Shown here one piece after another: positions 25,195-33,153 of a stretch of DNA of 64,000 bases. A program made the position numbers and the translations under genes. Position 1 is the stretch's first letter. Each line of letters starts with the position of its first letter. The notes under the pieces are model-generated. The model was not told the origin of the DNA, made no database searches, and worked only from the letters and a program-made list of their open reading frames with translations. The stretch is taken from contig VGXG01000001.1 of the NCBI GenBank assembly GCA_016873395.1, positions 80,248 to 144,247 on the forward strand. The letters are read 5' to 3'. This stretch comes from Nitrospira sp. (GTDB lineage: Bacteria; Nitrospirota; Nitrospiria; Nitrospirales; Nitrospiraceae).

Positions 25195-25689
25195 TCAGGC
25201 CCCTTCCTTCCCGCCTTCCGGAGCATCCTTGCCGTGTCTGTAGCGGCTCCTGAGATCATTCATGCCGTCGGACAGGACTTTCCATTCTTGCGCTGTCAAG
25301 AGTTCCTTCATCTTGAACCGCATAACCAGTATCTTGCTTGCGGAGCGCATGCGGCTGTTGTTCATTTCGTCCAGAATCTTCGTGAAGTCCTCCGGCGTCG
25401 CTTCATAGTCGGCGTTCAGCTCGTAGAGTTTGCGATGGTAGTGCCGATTCTGCCGGGAGGTGTGCTTGACCTCGGCGATGATGTCCCCCACGATGGCTTG
25501 TACCTGCTTGGCCTTCTCCTGGTCCTGCACTGTCTTGTCGATCAGCACCGTCATTTCCTGGGCCCCTTTCTCGGCCGCATACTCGCCTCCGCGACCTGGA
25601 TAGTCCATCCCATGATGGTGGGAGCCGCAACCCGCCGTCACCATGATGGTTGCCGCAAACAGTCCCGCGAGCAGTGGTGCTTGTTTCAT
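25195..25689 (-). CDS. Periplasmic lipoprotein, possibly Spy/CpxP-like
   Basis: A 164-aa protein with a lipobox (ATIMVTAGC, Cys at residue 21) followed by a His-rich SHHHGMDY. The rest is helical and charged. It ends KELLTAQEWKVLSDGM, reminiscent of the LTxxQ segment of Spy/CpxP chaperones and of metal-resistance sensors. This link is weak. A good GGAGGAACG ribosome-binding site precedes the ATG. It is convergent with the histidine phosphatase gene. Confidence 0.72.
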   Translation of the reverse strand: MKQAPLLAGLFAATIMVTAGCGSHHHGMDYPGRGGEYAAEKGAQEMTVLIDKTVQDQEKAKQVQAIVGDIIAEVKHTSRQNRHYHRKLYELNADYEATPEDFTKILDEMNNSRMRSASKILVMRFKMKELLTAQEWKVLSDGMNDLRSRYRHGKDAPEGGKEGA

Positions 25690-25968
25690 TCGTTCCTCCT
25701 CTCAGCGTGGATCATTCTAACCCTCGCGCCGGCCTCACGATAACATAGGCCGATTCCGATTTCGAGCATTCGGAGACAGCTTTTCCCCCGCACGGTTCAG
25801 TAAGAAATTCCCGGTCCTGACCGCTGGATGGGCCTGTTTTCCATCAAATCAGCCGCTTATGAAACCGCACAACCTCGAATACAAGCCTTTGAAATTCACT
25901 GATCTTGCGAATAGAACACGAGCGGAGTACAGGAGTATTCTTGTAAATCGAAGCTGCTTAAAATTTTC
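25690..25968. other. Non-coding, AT-richer spacer
   Basis: Divergent intergenic region between the lipoprotein gene and the HARE-HTH gene. I see no gene, no heptad repeat and no strong hairpin. The last 100 bases are markedly AT-richer than the surroundings and lead into the promoter at 25969. Confidence 0.6.
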
Positions 25969-25997
25969 TTGACAGCTCTTCTAAGCTCTGCTACAAA
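25969..25997 (+). promoter_or_regulatory. Sigma-70 promoter of the HARE-HTH gene
   Basis: TTGACA (25969-25974), 17 bases, TACAAA (25992-25997). The TTG of the -35 element opens the longest frame here, so that frame's apparent start is false and translation must begin downstream. Confidence 0.75.
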
Positions 25998-26025
25998 GCA
26001 AGCATGTTCACAAGGGGTCTTGCTT

Positions 26026-26532
26026 GTGGAAGAATTGAAAGACATATTGGTCGGCCTCGAACAGCGTATCAGCGCCTATAAAAACCGCCTCCAAGAGCTT
26101 GAAAAAAAGCGCGCGCGTCTCGAAGAGGAAATCGCCACAATTAAGAAGTATCTAGAGTTGGCAGAAACCCTGTATCGCGTTGAAGCCGACAAGGCCAAGC
26201 TTGCCAGCCTGTCCAGCCAGATTATTACCGACGACAAGGCTCCACGACACCTCCCCGTCGATGTCACCGATCAGTCCAGAGAAATTTTGCTCGGGCGCAG
26301 CAAATACGTCGCCATGAGCGTCCCTGAGGCGGCGCATCAAATCTTGCGAGAGGCGCGTCGGCCCATGCATGCCAAGGAGCTATTACAGCGTCTGATTGAA
26401 GGGGGCATGCCGATCAAAGGGAAGACCCCCTTGACGTCGGTCGCCACCTCGCTGAAGCGCGATAAACGTTTCAGAAAGGTCGGGCCCAATACCTTCGATG
26501 CGCTCGAAGAAGTGTTGACGAAGGCTGTGTAG
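26026..26532 (+). CDS. Coiled-coil plus HARE-HTH winged-helix protein
   Basis: About 168 aa from GTG 26026, after AAGGGG and downstream of the promoter. Residues 1-60 form a strong coiled coil (LKDILVGLEQRISAYKNRLQ, then ELEKKRARLEEEIATIKKYL). Residues 95-165 are a winged helix of the HARE-HTH (HB1/ASXL) type: VPEAAHQILREARRPMHAKE, LLQRLIEGGMPIKGKTPLTS, VATSLKRDKRFRKVGPNTF. HARE-HTH domains occur in RNA polymerase delta and restriction or modification-sensing proteins and probably bind DNA. A Lys-rich micro-ORF and a terminator follow. Confidence 0.8.
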   Translation: MEELKDILVGLEQRISAYKNRLQELEKKRARLEEEIATIKKYLELAETLYRVEADKAKLASLSSQIITDDKAPRHLPVDVTDQSREILLGRSKYVAMSVPEAAHQILREARRPMHAKELLQRLIEGGMPIKGKTPLTSVATSLKRDKRFRKVGPNTFDALEEVLTKAV

Positions 26533-26579
26533 GATTGCCGAGACCCCCAACCCTGAGTCTGTGAAAGGAGGTGAGCGCT

Positions 26580-26615
26580 TTGGCGACGAAGAAGGCGAAG
26601 AAGAAAAAGAGGTAA
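26580..26615 (+). CDS. Possible 11-aa Lys-rich micro-ORF
   Basis: A near-perfect ribosome-binding site (AAAGGAGGTGA, 26563-26573) precedes TTG 26580, which opens an 11-codon frame, MATKKAKKKKR, ending at TAA 26613. It lies between the HARE-HTH gene and a rho-independent terminator, so it is on the same transcript. The strength of the binding site argues that it is translated. Length is too short for statistical support. It may be a genuine basic peptide or a decayed gene start. Confidence 0.5.
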   Translation: MATKKAKKKKR

Positions 26616-26630
26616 CCCCTCCATGATTAC

Positions 26631-26672
26631 GGCGCCGGACGTAAGGCCACTTGCGCCCGGCGCCTCTTTTTT
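26631..26672 (+). terminator. Rho-independent terminator
   Basis: GGCGCCGG (26631-26638) pairs with CCGGCGCC (26657-26664), followed by TCTTTTTT. It ends the HARE-HTH unit. Confidence 0.85.
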
Positions 26673-26788
26673 ATTCTCCACGGTCCTGCCGACTGTCCCC
26701 CGGCTTGCTTTCACGGAAACAAGAGTCAGGAAGGCTTGTGCTGCTTCTTCAAGAAGCGGCACTTTCGAGGGCGCTATCGCGTGGAGTC

Positions 26789-27733
26789 TTAGGCTGCGGG
26801 AATCGCCTGCAGCGCGGCGCCCTGCGCAAGCGCATAGACAGGGCGAGAAAACGGTGCGGAGGCGGCAACAGAGGCTTGATCGGCGCTCAGCAAGACCCAG
26901 CTATCCGGCTGTGCGAGAATCTTCTCCACCAATTTTGTGTGGAGCGCGTGGCCTGAGCGATCGGCAATGAGGTGCCCGATGAACGGAATACCTAGCAGCG
27001 CCAAGTCGCCGATCAGATCCAGGACTTTATGGCGCACGAACTCATTCTGGAAGCGAAGCCCTGACGCATTGAGAATCTCCCGATCCGACAGCACGATCGT
27101 GTTATCGAGCGATCCGCCCTTGGCCAACCCCTTGGCCCACAGGCCTTCCACTTCTTTCAGAAATGCGAAGGTGCGGGCGTCCGCAATATCTTGCTCAAAC
27201 GCGGCGGTGGACCAGTCGTACACGTACGCCTGCTTCTTGATCATCGGATGATCGTACTCGACCGAGCACGTGATGCGGGGAGTCGCAGAAGGCTCGATGA
27301 TCACACGCCGACGGCCATCCGTGACCTCGATCGGCCGCATAATTTTCAGGTACGGCTGGCGCCGCTCTTGCGCAACGACCTCGGCATCGCGAATCAGCCG
27401 CACGAATGAGTTGGCGCTTCCGTCCATGGCCGGAACTTCTCCGCCGTCCAATTCCGCGAACACGTTGTCAACTTCCAAACCGGCCAGCGCGGCCAACACA
27501 TGCTCGACCGTCTTGATCTGCGTCCCGTCGACGCTCAAGGCCGTGCAGAACTCCGTCGACACCAGGTGACTGATCGATGCGCTCAACGACACCGTTCCAC
27601 CCGTCTGATGCCGCACGAACACGACGCCGGTATCCGGCGGGGCCGGACTCAGCGTGAGCGTCACCGGCTGCCCCGTATGGAGCCCTACTCCCGAACAGGT
27701 GATTGAACGACCGATGGTCTGTTGCTGGCGCAT
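26789..27733 (-). CDS. lpxC: UDP-3-O-acyl-N-acetylglucosamine deacetylase LpxC
   Basis: A 314-aa protein with the LpxC signatures GVGLHTGQPVTL, KTVEHVLAALAGLEVDN (zinc ligand His78), EVPAMDGSANSFV, NEFVRHKVLDLIGDLALLG (second His and Asp ligands) and the distal GHLIADRSGHALHTKLV. LpxC catalyses the committed step of lipid A synthesis, so the cell makes lipopolysaccharide. It stands alone, not in a division cluster, and has a strong sigma-54-type promoter match about 35 bases upstream. The C-terminus (AQGAALQAIPAA) is slightly longer than usual. Confidence 0.97.
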   Translation of the reverse strand: MRQQQTIGRSITCSGVGLHTGQPVTLTLSPAPPDTGVVFVRHQTGGTVSLSASISHLVSTEFCTALSVDGTQIKTVEHVLAALAGLEVDNVFAELDGGEVPAMDGSANSFVRLIRDAEVVAQERRQPYLKIMRPIEVTDGRRRVIIEPSATPRITCSVEYDHPMIKKQAYVYDWSTAAFEQDIADARTFAFLKEVEGLWAKGLAKGGSLDNTIVLSDREILNASGLRFQNEFVRHKVLDLIGDLALLGIPFIGHLIADRSGHALHTKLVEKILAQPDSWVLLSADQASVAASAPFSRPVYALAQGAALQAIPAA

Positions 27734-27768
27734 AGTCTTTATTGCTCTAAATAGACCAAGAGAAGTTT

Positions 27769-27785
27769 AGCAATGACCATGCCAA
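27769..27785 (-). promoter_or_regulatory. Sigma-54 (RpoN) type promoter of lpxC
   Basis: On the minus strand TTGGCATGGTCATTGCT matches the sigma-54 consensus YTGGCAYGRNNNTTGCW at every defined position, with the 10-base GG-to-GC spacing. Transcription would start near 27760, leaving a leader of about 27 bases. Confidence 0.6.
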
Positions 27786-27866
27786 CATTCCCACATTCAT
27801 AAGTTTTCACAAGATATTGATTCTCAATGAAATAGTTTGAAGTTGCGGCTAGAAATTATGGCTCCG

Positions 27867-27884
27867 TGTTGCCAAAACGCAACA
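27867..27884. promoter_or_regulatory. Palindrome upstream of the sigma-54 promoter, candidate enhancer site
   Basis: TGTTGC, six bases, GCAACA: a perfect 6+6 inverted repeat about 85-100 bases upstream of the candidate promoter, the usual distance for binding by a sigma-54 activator. A weaker ATTGA-N3-TCAAT lies at 27816-27828. Confidence 0.4.
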
Positions 27885-27885
27885 G

Positions 27886-28059
27886 GTGTGGCTTTTAAGC
27901 AGGTGCCTTCCTGTTGGACAGATGATGCACCACCCTTTCTCGCTCAAACTAAGATCGGCTAGAAACCGGAAAAACTGTACCCTAACCGGAGCAACTGCGA
28001 CACAAGAGAGGCCCGCACTCGAACGGGTTTGCCGTGGGGAAAAAACTGGTATGCCTGAA
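27886..28059. other. Non-coding spacer
   Basis: Region between the lpxC upstream palindrome and the heptad palindrome that ends the response-regulator unit. No gene, hairpin with T-run or other repeat was recognised. Confidence 0.5.
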
Positions 28060-28123
28060 AGTTTTCAGTCATCAGTTGTCAGTTCTGGTTTTCAGAAACC
28101 GAATACCGACAACTGATCACTGC
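28060..28123. repeat. Heptad repeat palindrome (AGTTGTC/AGTTTTC type)
   Basis: Left arm 28060-28096 (TTTTCAGTCATCAGTTGTCA and on) and right arm 28107-28123 (CCGACAACTGATCACTG). It lies just downstream of the response regulator stop. Confidence 0.8.
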
Positions 28124-28132
28124 CACTTCTGC

Positions 28133-28804
28133 CTACGGCCTCGGGTTCAGCTCGATCAACCCCTTACGGATCGCCAGGATGGCTGCCTGCGTACGGTCGT
28201 AGACTTGGAGCTTGTGAAAGATATTGCGGACATGATTTTTGACGGTCTTCTCGCTCAGATCCAGGCTGTTGGCAATCTCCTTGTTGGTCTTCCCGTCGGC
28301 TACGAGCCGCAGCACGGTGATCTCCCGCTCGGTCAAATCGTGCTCCACCCAGGCCGGCTTCTTGCCCTTCCGCTGCGCCAGCAGTGAAAACTCCGCCAGG
28401 ATTTTGCTCGCCACGGACGGGTGGATCAGAGATTCTCCGCGATAGACGGCCCGGATCGCCGCCACGATCTGGGCCGAGTCCGTATCCTTCAGCAAATAGC
28501 CGGTTGCGCCCGCCCGCACCAGATCGAAGATGTACTGTTGCTCCTCATACATCGTGAGCGCGATAACGCCGATGTGGGGGAACTCCCGCTTGACGATGCG
28601 GGTCGCCTCCACGCCGCCCATCCGCGGCATGCTCACATCCATCAGGATCACGTCCGGCAGCAGGGATCGCGCTTTCTCGACCGCCTCCTGCCCATCCTGC
28701 GCCTCCCCCACCACCTCAATGTTGTCCTTGGTCTTCAGGATGGCGGCCAAACCTTCCCGCACCACCCGGTGATCGTCCGCAATGAGCACCTTAATCCGTT
28801 CCAT
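28133..28804 (-). CDS. NarL/FixJ-type response regulator
   Basis: A 223-aa two-domain regulator. The receiver domain has the acidic pair in LIADDHRVVREGL, the phosphorylation Asp56 in VILMDVSMPRMGG, and the Lys in YLLKDTD. The C-terminal LuxR helix-turn-helix is LTEREITVLRLVADGKTNKE, then IANSLDLSEKTVKNHVRNIF. Its start overlaps the kinase stop by 14 bases, so it is the cognate partner of the Rossmann-type kinase upstream. Target genes are unknown. Confidence 0.95.
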   Translation of the reverse strand: MERIKVLIADDHRVVREGLAAILKTKDNIEVVGEAQDGQEAVEKARSLLPDVILMDVSMPRMGGVEATRIVKREFPHIGVIALTMYEEQQYIFDLVRAGATGYLLKDTDSAQIVAAIRAVYRGESLIHPSVASKILAEFSLLAQRKGKKPAWVEHDLTEREITVLRLVADGKTNKEIANSLDLSEKTVKNHVRNIFHKLQVYDRTQAAILAIRKGLIELNPRP

Positions 28805-29882
28805 GGAGCTCCGCCTCCTTCGTCGTCAGCGGCACCTCGATAACCACCCGCGTGCCGTGCCCCTTCTTCGATTCGATCAGTCCCTCTCCGCCTACCAGGC
28901 GAGCCCGCTCCAAGATGCCCCTCAAGCCGAAATGGTCCCACTTCTCGGGGTCCCGCGCCACCGCCTCCACGTCGAACCCGATCCCGTTATCGCTGATCGT
29001 GGCCGTCAAAACATCGCGGCCGATAGCCAACTGGACCGCGACGCGGTCAGCCTTTGCGTGCTTTTGCACGTTGCTCAGCGCCTCCTGCACGATGCGGAAC
29101 AGGAAGATCTTGGTGCGCGGAAACAGCATGGTCTCATCGCCGGATACCGAGAATTCGGTCTTGATGTGGTATTGCGTATCGTACGACTTCAGATAGTTTA
29201 TGAGCGCCGGGATCAGATCGAGCTTGTCGTAGTGGAGCGGACGCAGGTTGAAGATGACCTGGCGGGCCTCCTGGATGGCCAGTTTCAGTTGCGCTTTGGT
29301 CTCCCGCAGCGTGGCCTGGCAGGCCTTCGGATTTTTCCGGAGGAGCTCCTGGCAGAGATCCAGCTTGAAATTCACGCCGGCCAGGTTTTGCACCAAGCCG
29401 TCGTGGATCTCGCAGGCGATGCGGGTGCGCTCCTCGCTGACGGCCGCCCCGGCCTCTTTGACATAAAGCCGGTAGAGCGATTGGTATTTGCTGAGCGTCC
29501 GTTCGATCTCGGCCGTGGCCCGGATGCGGGCTTCGATCAGTTGCCACATGAACTTCGCGCTGGCGCCCCCGATCACCGCCACGCCCATGCGGTGAAAATC
29601 CTGCAACACCTGCCCCACCTCTGCATTGCCGGTCACATCGATGATCAAATCGACGCGCTCCATCTCCAGCAGCTCGCGGTAGTCGCGCGTCACCGGTACC
29701 TTGAGACGGCGGGCCAGCGCGAGGCCGGGCGCCTGGGGATTCACCTCCGCGATCCCCACGATCTGCACCAACGGATCCCGCGCGAAGATCTCCATCAAGG
29801 CGGTCCCCCCGCGGCCGGCCCCGATGATGGCCACGTAGGTCGCGGCGGTCGGCGGCCGTCTCCGGACCGAACCGGCTTTCAT
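28791..29882 (-). CDS. Sensor histidine kinase with N-terminal NAD(P)-binding-like Rossmann domain
   Basis: About 363 aa from ATG 29882. Residues 16-110 form a dehydrogenase-like Rossmann fold (VAIIGAGRGGTALMEIFARD, VGIAEVNPQAPGLALA, VDLIIDVTGNAEVGQVL, VAVIGGASAKF). A helical linker leads to a HisKA_3 dimerisation domain with H160 in RIACEIHDGLVQNLAGV and a HATPase_c domain (EALSNVQKHAKAD, ISDNGIGFD, FGLRGILERA). No membrane segment is seen, so it is cytosolic. A GTG start at 30044 would add 54 residues overlapping nrdR and is less likely. It may sense a dinucleotide or redox state. Confidence 0.85.
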   Translation of the reverse strand: MKAGSVRRRPPTAATYVAIIGAGRGGTALMEIFARDPLVQIVGIAEVNPQAPGLALARRLKVPVTRDYRELLEMERVDLIIDVTGNAEVGQVLQDFHRMGVAVIGGASAKFMWQLIEARIRATAEIERTLSKYQSLYRLYVKEAGAAVSEERTRIACEIHDGLVQNLAGVNFKLDLCQELLRKNPKACQATLRETKAQLKLAIQEARQVIFNLRPLHYDKLDLIPALINYLKSYDTQYHIKTEFSVSGDETMLFPRTKIFLFRIVQEALSNVQKHAKADRVAVQLAIGRDVLTATISDNGIGFDVEAVARDPEKWDHFGLRGILERARLVGGEGLIESKKGHGTRVVIEVPLTTKEAELHGTD

Positions 29883-30024
29883 CCGCCCGGACTGTCGAGC
29901 TGTGTGTTTCGTTGCCGGCACGCACCGCCTCGCACGCGACGGGTTCGGAGAACGGGTCAGCTTGCCTGAGCCAAAACCGACGGCGAGCGGAGAGGAAGGA
30001 ATGATGAAAACGGACGAGGACGGC

Positions 30025-30489
30025 CTACTTCTCCCGCCGCTCACGGGCCAATGCTTTCAGCTCGTCCATGAACTGATCGATGTCCTTGAATTCCCGGTAG
30101 ACCGACGCAAACCGGACGTATGCCACCTGGTCCAATTGATGGAGTTCCTTCATCACTTCTTCCCCGACCGCCGTGCTCGGAATCTCGGTCTCCCCCATCT
30201 CCTGGATGCGTTTCTCGATCCGATCCGTCACGGCCTCGATCGTGGCGGTGCTGATCGGCCGCTTCTCACACGCTTTCTTGATGCCGCCCAGGATCTTCAT
30301 GCGATCGAAGGGTTCGCGCCGCCCGTCTTTCTTCACCACCACCGGCAGGCTTTCTTCGACCCGCTCATAGGTGGTATAGCGGCGCTTGCAGGCGAGGCAC
30401 TCCCGGCGGCGGCGAATGACCTCGCCTTCCCGGGCCGTCCGCGAATCTACGACCTTGTCTTCGTCTTCATCGCAGAAGGGGCATCTCAC
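30025..30489 (-). CDS. nrdR: Transcriptional repressor NrdR
   Basis: A 154-aa protein with the N-terminal zinc ribbon ([17 protein letters not shown] then [16 protein letters not shown]) and a C-terminal ATP-cone ([41 protein letters not shown]). NrdR binds ATP/dATP and represses ribonucleotide reductase operons. It lies 25 bases after glyA on the same strand, a pairing common in many bacteria. Length is standard. Confidence 0.97.
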   Translation of the reverse strand: MRCPFCDEDEDKVVDSRTAREGEVIRRRRECLACKRRYTTYERVEESLPVVVKKDGRREPFDRMKILGGIKKACEKRPISTATIEAVTDRIEKRIQEMGETEIPSTAVGEEVMKELHQLDQVAYVRFASVYREFKDIDQFMDELKALARERREK

Positions 30490-30513
30490 CGGCGGGGCAT
30501 CCTCATCAGCCGC

Positions 30514-31791
30514 TTAACCTGGCGTCGCGTCGTAGGGGTAAAAGATCGGAAACCGGCCGCAGAGGGCTTTGGCCTGCTTGCGGACCTCCCGTTGCGCCCG
30601 CTTATCCTGGGGCTTCTGCAAGACACGATCGATCAGTCCGACGATCTCGCCCATCTCCGTTTCTCTCATGCCGCGCGTGGCCACGATAGGCGTTCCCAAC
30701 CTGATCCCGCTCGCGACGGCCGGCGGCTTCTCGTCGTAGGGGACGGTGTTCTTGTTGACGATGATGCCGGCCGCGTCCAGCGCCGTCTCCGCCTCCTTGC
30801 CGGTAATCCCTTTCGCGCTCAAATTGACGAGCATCAGGTGCGTGTCGGTGCCCCCGGACACCACGCGGTAGCCGCGCTCCGTCAGCCCGGAAGCAAGGGC
30901 CTTGGCGTCGGCCAGCACCTGCCGCTGGTAGGTGTGAAACCCCGGCGACAGGGCTTCCTGCAGCGCCACCGCCTTGGCCGCGATCACATGCATGAGCGGC
31001 CCCCCCTGCGTGCCCGGGAAGATGATCTTGTCCACCGCCTTGGCATGTTCCGCCTTGCACATCACGATGCCGCCGCGGGGGCCCCGCAGGGTCTTGTGTG
31101 TGGTGGTCGTCACGAAATCCGCGTAGGGCACCGGGCTCGGATGGAGGCCGGCGGCGATCAAGCCCGCGATGTGGGCGATGTCCACCATGAGGTACGCACC
31201 CACCGACCGGGCGATCTGCTGGAAGCGGGGGAAGTCCAGAATCCTCGCGTAGGCGCTGGCGCCCACCACAAGCATGCGGGGCCGGCATTCCTCCGCGATG
31301 CGCTGGACTGCGTCATAGTCAATTTGCTCGGTCTGGCGATCCACTCCATAGAAATAGGAATGAAAGAGGATGCCGGAAAAATTCACCTTGCTGCCGTGGG
31401 TCAGGTGCCCGCCCTGCGCCAAGTCCATGCCCAGGATCGCGTCCCCCGGCTTCAGCACCGACAGGTAGGCCGCCATGTTGGCCTGCGAACCGGAGTGCGG
31501 CTGCACGTTGACGTGCTCGGCGCCGAAGATCTGCTTGGCCCGCTCGATTGCGAGCGACTCCACCGTATCCACGTGCTGACAGCCGCCGTAATAGCGGCGA
31601 CCCGGATAGCCCTCGGCATACTTATTGGTCATCAGGCAGCCCTGGGCCGCCAGGACCGCCGGGCTGGCAAAATTCTCTGAGGCGATCAGCAGCAGCTTCT
31701 CCTTCTGGCGCTTTTCCTCTTTCCGGATCGCCTCGAAGACAGCCGGGTCGGTCGCCTTTAACGCCTTCATGGAGCCTACCGCGTTTTTCAT
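30514..31791 (-). CDS. glyA: Serine hydroxymethyltransferase GlyA
   Basis: A 425-aa PLP enzyme with [67 protein letters not shown] and the PLP lysine in [14 protein letters not shown]. It interconverts serine and glycine and feeds one-carbon units to tetrahydrofolate. ATG 31770 ([10 protein letters not shown]) is an alternative start. It is the second gene of the run rplI-glyA-nrdR-kinase-regulator. Confidence 0.97.
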   Translation of the reverse strand: MKNAVGSMKALKATDPAVFEAIRKEEKRQKEKLLLIASENFASPAVLAAQGCLMTNKYAEGYPGRRYYGGCQHVDTVESLAIERAKQIFGAEHVNVQPHSGSQANMAAYLSVLKPGDAILGMDLAQGGHLTHGSKVNFSGILFHSYFYGVDRQTEQIDYDAVQRIAEECRPRMLVVGASAYARILDFPRFQQIARSVGAYLMVDIAHIAGLIAAGLHPSPVPYADFVTTTTHKTLRGPRGGIVMCKAEHAKAVDKIIFPGTQGGPLMHVIAAKAVALQEALSPGFHTYQRQVLADAKALASGLTERGYRVVSGGTDTHLMLVNLSAKGITGKEAETALDAAGIIVNKNTVPYDEKPPAVASGIRLGTPIVATRGMRETEMGEIVGLIDRVLQKPQDKRAQREVRKQAKALCGRFPIFYPYDATPG

Positions 31792-31806
31792 ATAGAAGTT
31801 TGTCGT

Positions 31807-31867
31807 GTTAAGTGTTCAGTTTTGAGTTAGCCGGACATTCATCACTCACAACTCACACTTCACCACT
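31807..31867. repeat. Heptad repeat palindrome (AACTCAC/CAACTCA type)
   Basis: Left arm 31807-31829 (TTAAGTGTTCAGTTTTGAGT and on); right arm 31838-31867 has units CATCACT/CACAACT/CACACTT/CACCACT. It overlaps the rplI stop region and lies before glyA. Confidence 0.8.
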
Positions 31868-32326
31868 GTCTTGTGGCGCGTCCTGTTTCTTCACCACATG
31901 GATCGAGACGGTGGCGGTCACGTCCCGATGCAGCTTCACCGGCACGGCAACGGTGCCCAGTTCTTTGATCGGGTGCGTCAATTGGATCTTCCTCCGGTCC
32001 ACCGTGAAGCCCTGCTCGGCCAAGCCCTCGGCGATGTCCTTGACCGTCACCGAGCCGAACAGCTTGTCATCCTTCCCGACCTGGGCCTGGATGGTCACGG
32101 ACACGGCCGACATCTTCTTGGCCAAGGCTTCGATCTCCAGCTTCTCCTTCTTGACCTTCTCCGCCATCACCCGCTTGGCATGCTCCAACGCCTTGACGTT
32201 GCGGGGATTGGCTTCCAACGCCTTCTGCCGAGGCAGCAGATAGTTCCGCGCAAAGCCGTCCGAAACGTCCAGGAGGTCTCCCAGATGTCCCACCCCTTCC
32301 ACATTCTCTTGCAGAATCACCTTCAT
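31853..32326 (-). CDS. rplI: 50S ribosomal protein L9
   Basis: A 157-aa protein from ATG 32326 (MKVILQENVEGVGHLGDLLD). N-terminal RNA-binding domain with VSDGFARNYLLPRQKALEAN, a long connecting helix (EHAKRVMAEKVKKEKLEIEA), and the C-terminal domain. ATG 32326 is chosen because the protein family begins MKVIL and AAGGGG lies 9 bases upstream. The C-terminus is slightly extended (KKQDAPQDSGEV). rpsF and rpsR, its usual neighbours, are not adjacent. Confidence 0.96.
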   Translation of the reverse strand: MKVILQENVEGVGHLGDLLDVSDGFARNYLLPRQKALEANPRNVKALEHAKRVMAEKVKKEKLEIEALAKKMSAVSVTIQAQVGKDDKLFGSVTVKDIAEGLAEQGFTVDRRKIQLTHPIKELGTVAVPVKLHRDVTATVSIHVVKKQDAPQDSGEV

Positions 32327-32471
32327 AGTCATAACCCCTTCTGTTAGAAAGCAAAAATCATACTGACCGCCAGAGGAAAAGTCAATGAACAACCAAGCGT
32401 AGGCGCAGCTTCAATATATTTCCCCTCTATTCGAGAGGTGGCCAGGCTGTCCTAGACTGCGCGCGTCATCA

Positions 32472-32521
32472 CCCGTTGCAAAGCCCATTGCAACTGGAGG
32501 GCAATGGGCGCCCCAGCAACG
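32472..32521. repeat. Nested hairpin, family with 35594-35681
   Basis: GCCCATTGC (32483-32491) pairs with GCAATGGGC (32501-32509). An outer partial pair CCGTTGC/GCAACG flanks it. The inner stem resembles CCCGTTGC/GCAACGGG at 35627-35651 with a compensating G-C to A-T change. Confidence 0.6.
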
Positions 32522-32628
32522 AGTACCCAGCACCTTTCGAAGTGTGCGCGCTCTGCGAGCACAGGGATTATGCAGGTCGGCCGCCCATACCACCTCCCTG
32601 CTGGACTGTCTGCCGGTCCTACGTTAAG

Positions 32629-33132
32629 ATGCCCGTCACCATGAGAGCGCTGTTCCTCCTGCTCCTGCTCGCCCTTGCCTTTGCCGGCACAGGAAACGCG
32701 GAAACCTCTATCGTTGGAGACGGGACCGGCGCGGGCGGCACGGGTCCGGCCCCTGCCACGGGACCAGACCTGTCCTCCTTGAACATCCGATTGAGCAGCC
32801 GCGCGATCCGACCGCCCGACGAGGTGGTCAAAAAGGCGGTCTCATTGGAAGGGATCAGAGTTGCCCGACCTGTGACCGGCGAGCCGACCAGGGCGGTGAT
32901 CCTGGAGGACGATGCGCGCCAGCGCGTGCTCGTGCTCTCGCTTGCACCGGATCAAGCGAACAGTGGAGAGGGCCGGATTCAGGCCTACCTGCTTGTTGAC
33001 ATCAACCTTGAAAGCCGGCTGCCGCAGCTCATCGCCTGCAGCAACCAGCGCCGTTGCGCGGAGGACCGGACTCCCGGTGTCGGCGGGCTCGGCTGCGTGG
33101 CCTTCTGCCTGGTCGAAACGCTGCGCCCATGA
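32629..33132 (+). CDS. Secreted hypothetical protein
   Basis: About 167 aa from ATG 32629 (or 163 from 32641). A clear signal peptide (MRALFLLLLLALAFAGTGNA) is followed by a Gly/Pro/Thr-rich stretch and a mixed alpha/beta region. No family is recognised. The last part contains four Cys (LIACSNQRRCAEDR and GLGCVAFCLV) that could form disulfides. The frame is open further upstream to 32476, but that part crosses a hairpin and lacks protein character. It is followed closely by the helicase-like gene on the same strand. Confidence 0.6.
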   Translation: MPVTMRALFLLLLLALAFAGTGNAETSIVGDGTGAGGTGPAPATGPDLSSLNIRLSSRAIRPPDEVVKKAVSLEGIRVARPVTGEPTRAVILEDDARQRVLVLSLAPDQANSGEGRIQAYLLVDINLESRLPQLIACSNQRRCAEDRTPGVGGLGCVAFCLVETLRP

Positions 33133-33153
33133 GCTCTTCCATGATGCTGCCCC

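Noticed and set aside
27811..27835. Fur-like box upstream of lpxC (ATTGA-TTC-TCAAT)
   Set aside because: Only one short palindrome, no iron-related gene adjacent, and the match to the 19-bp Fur box is poor.
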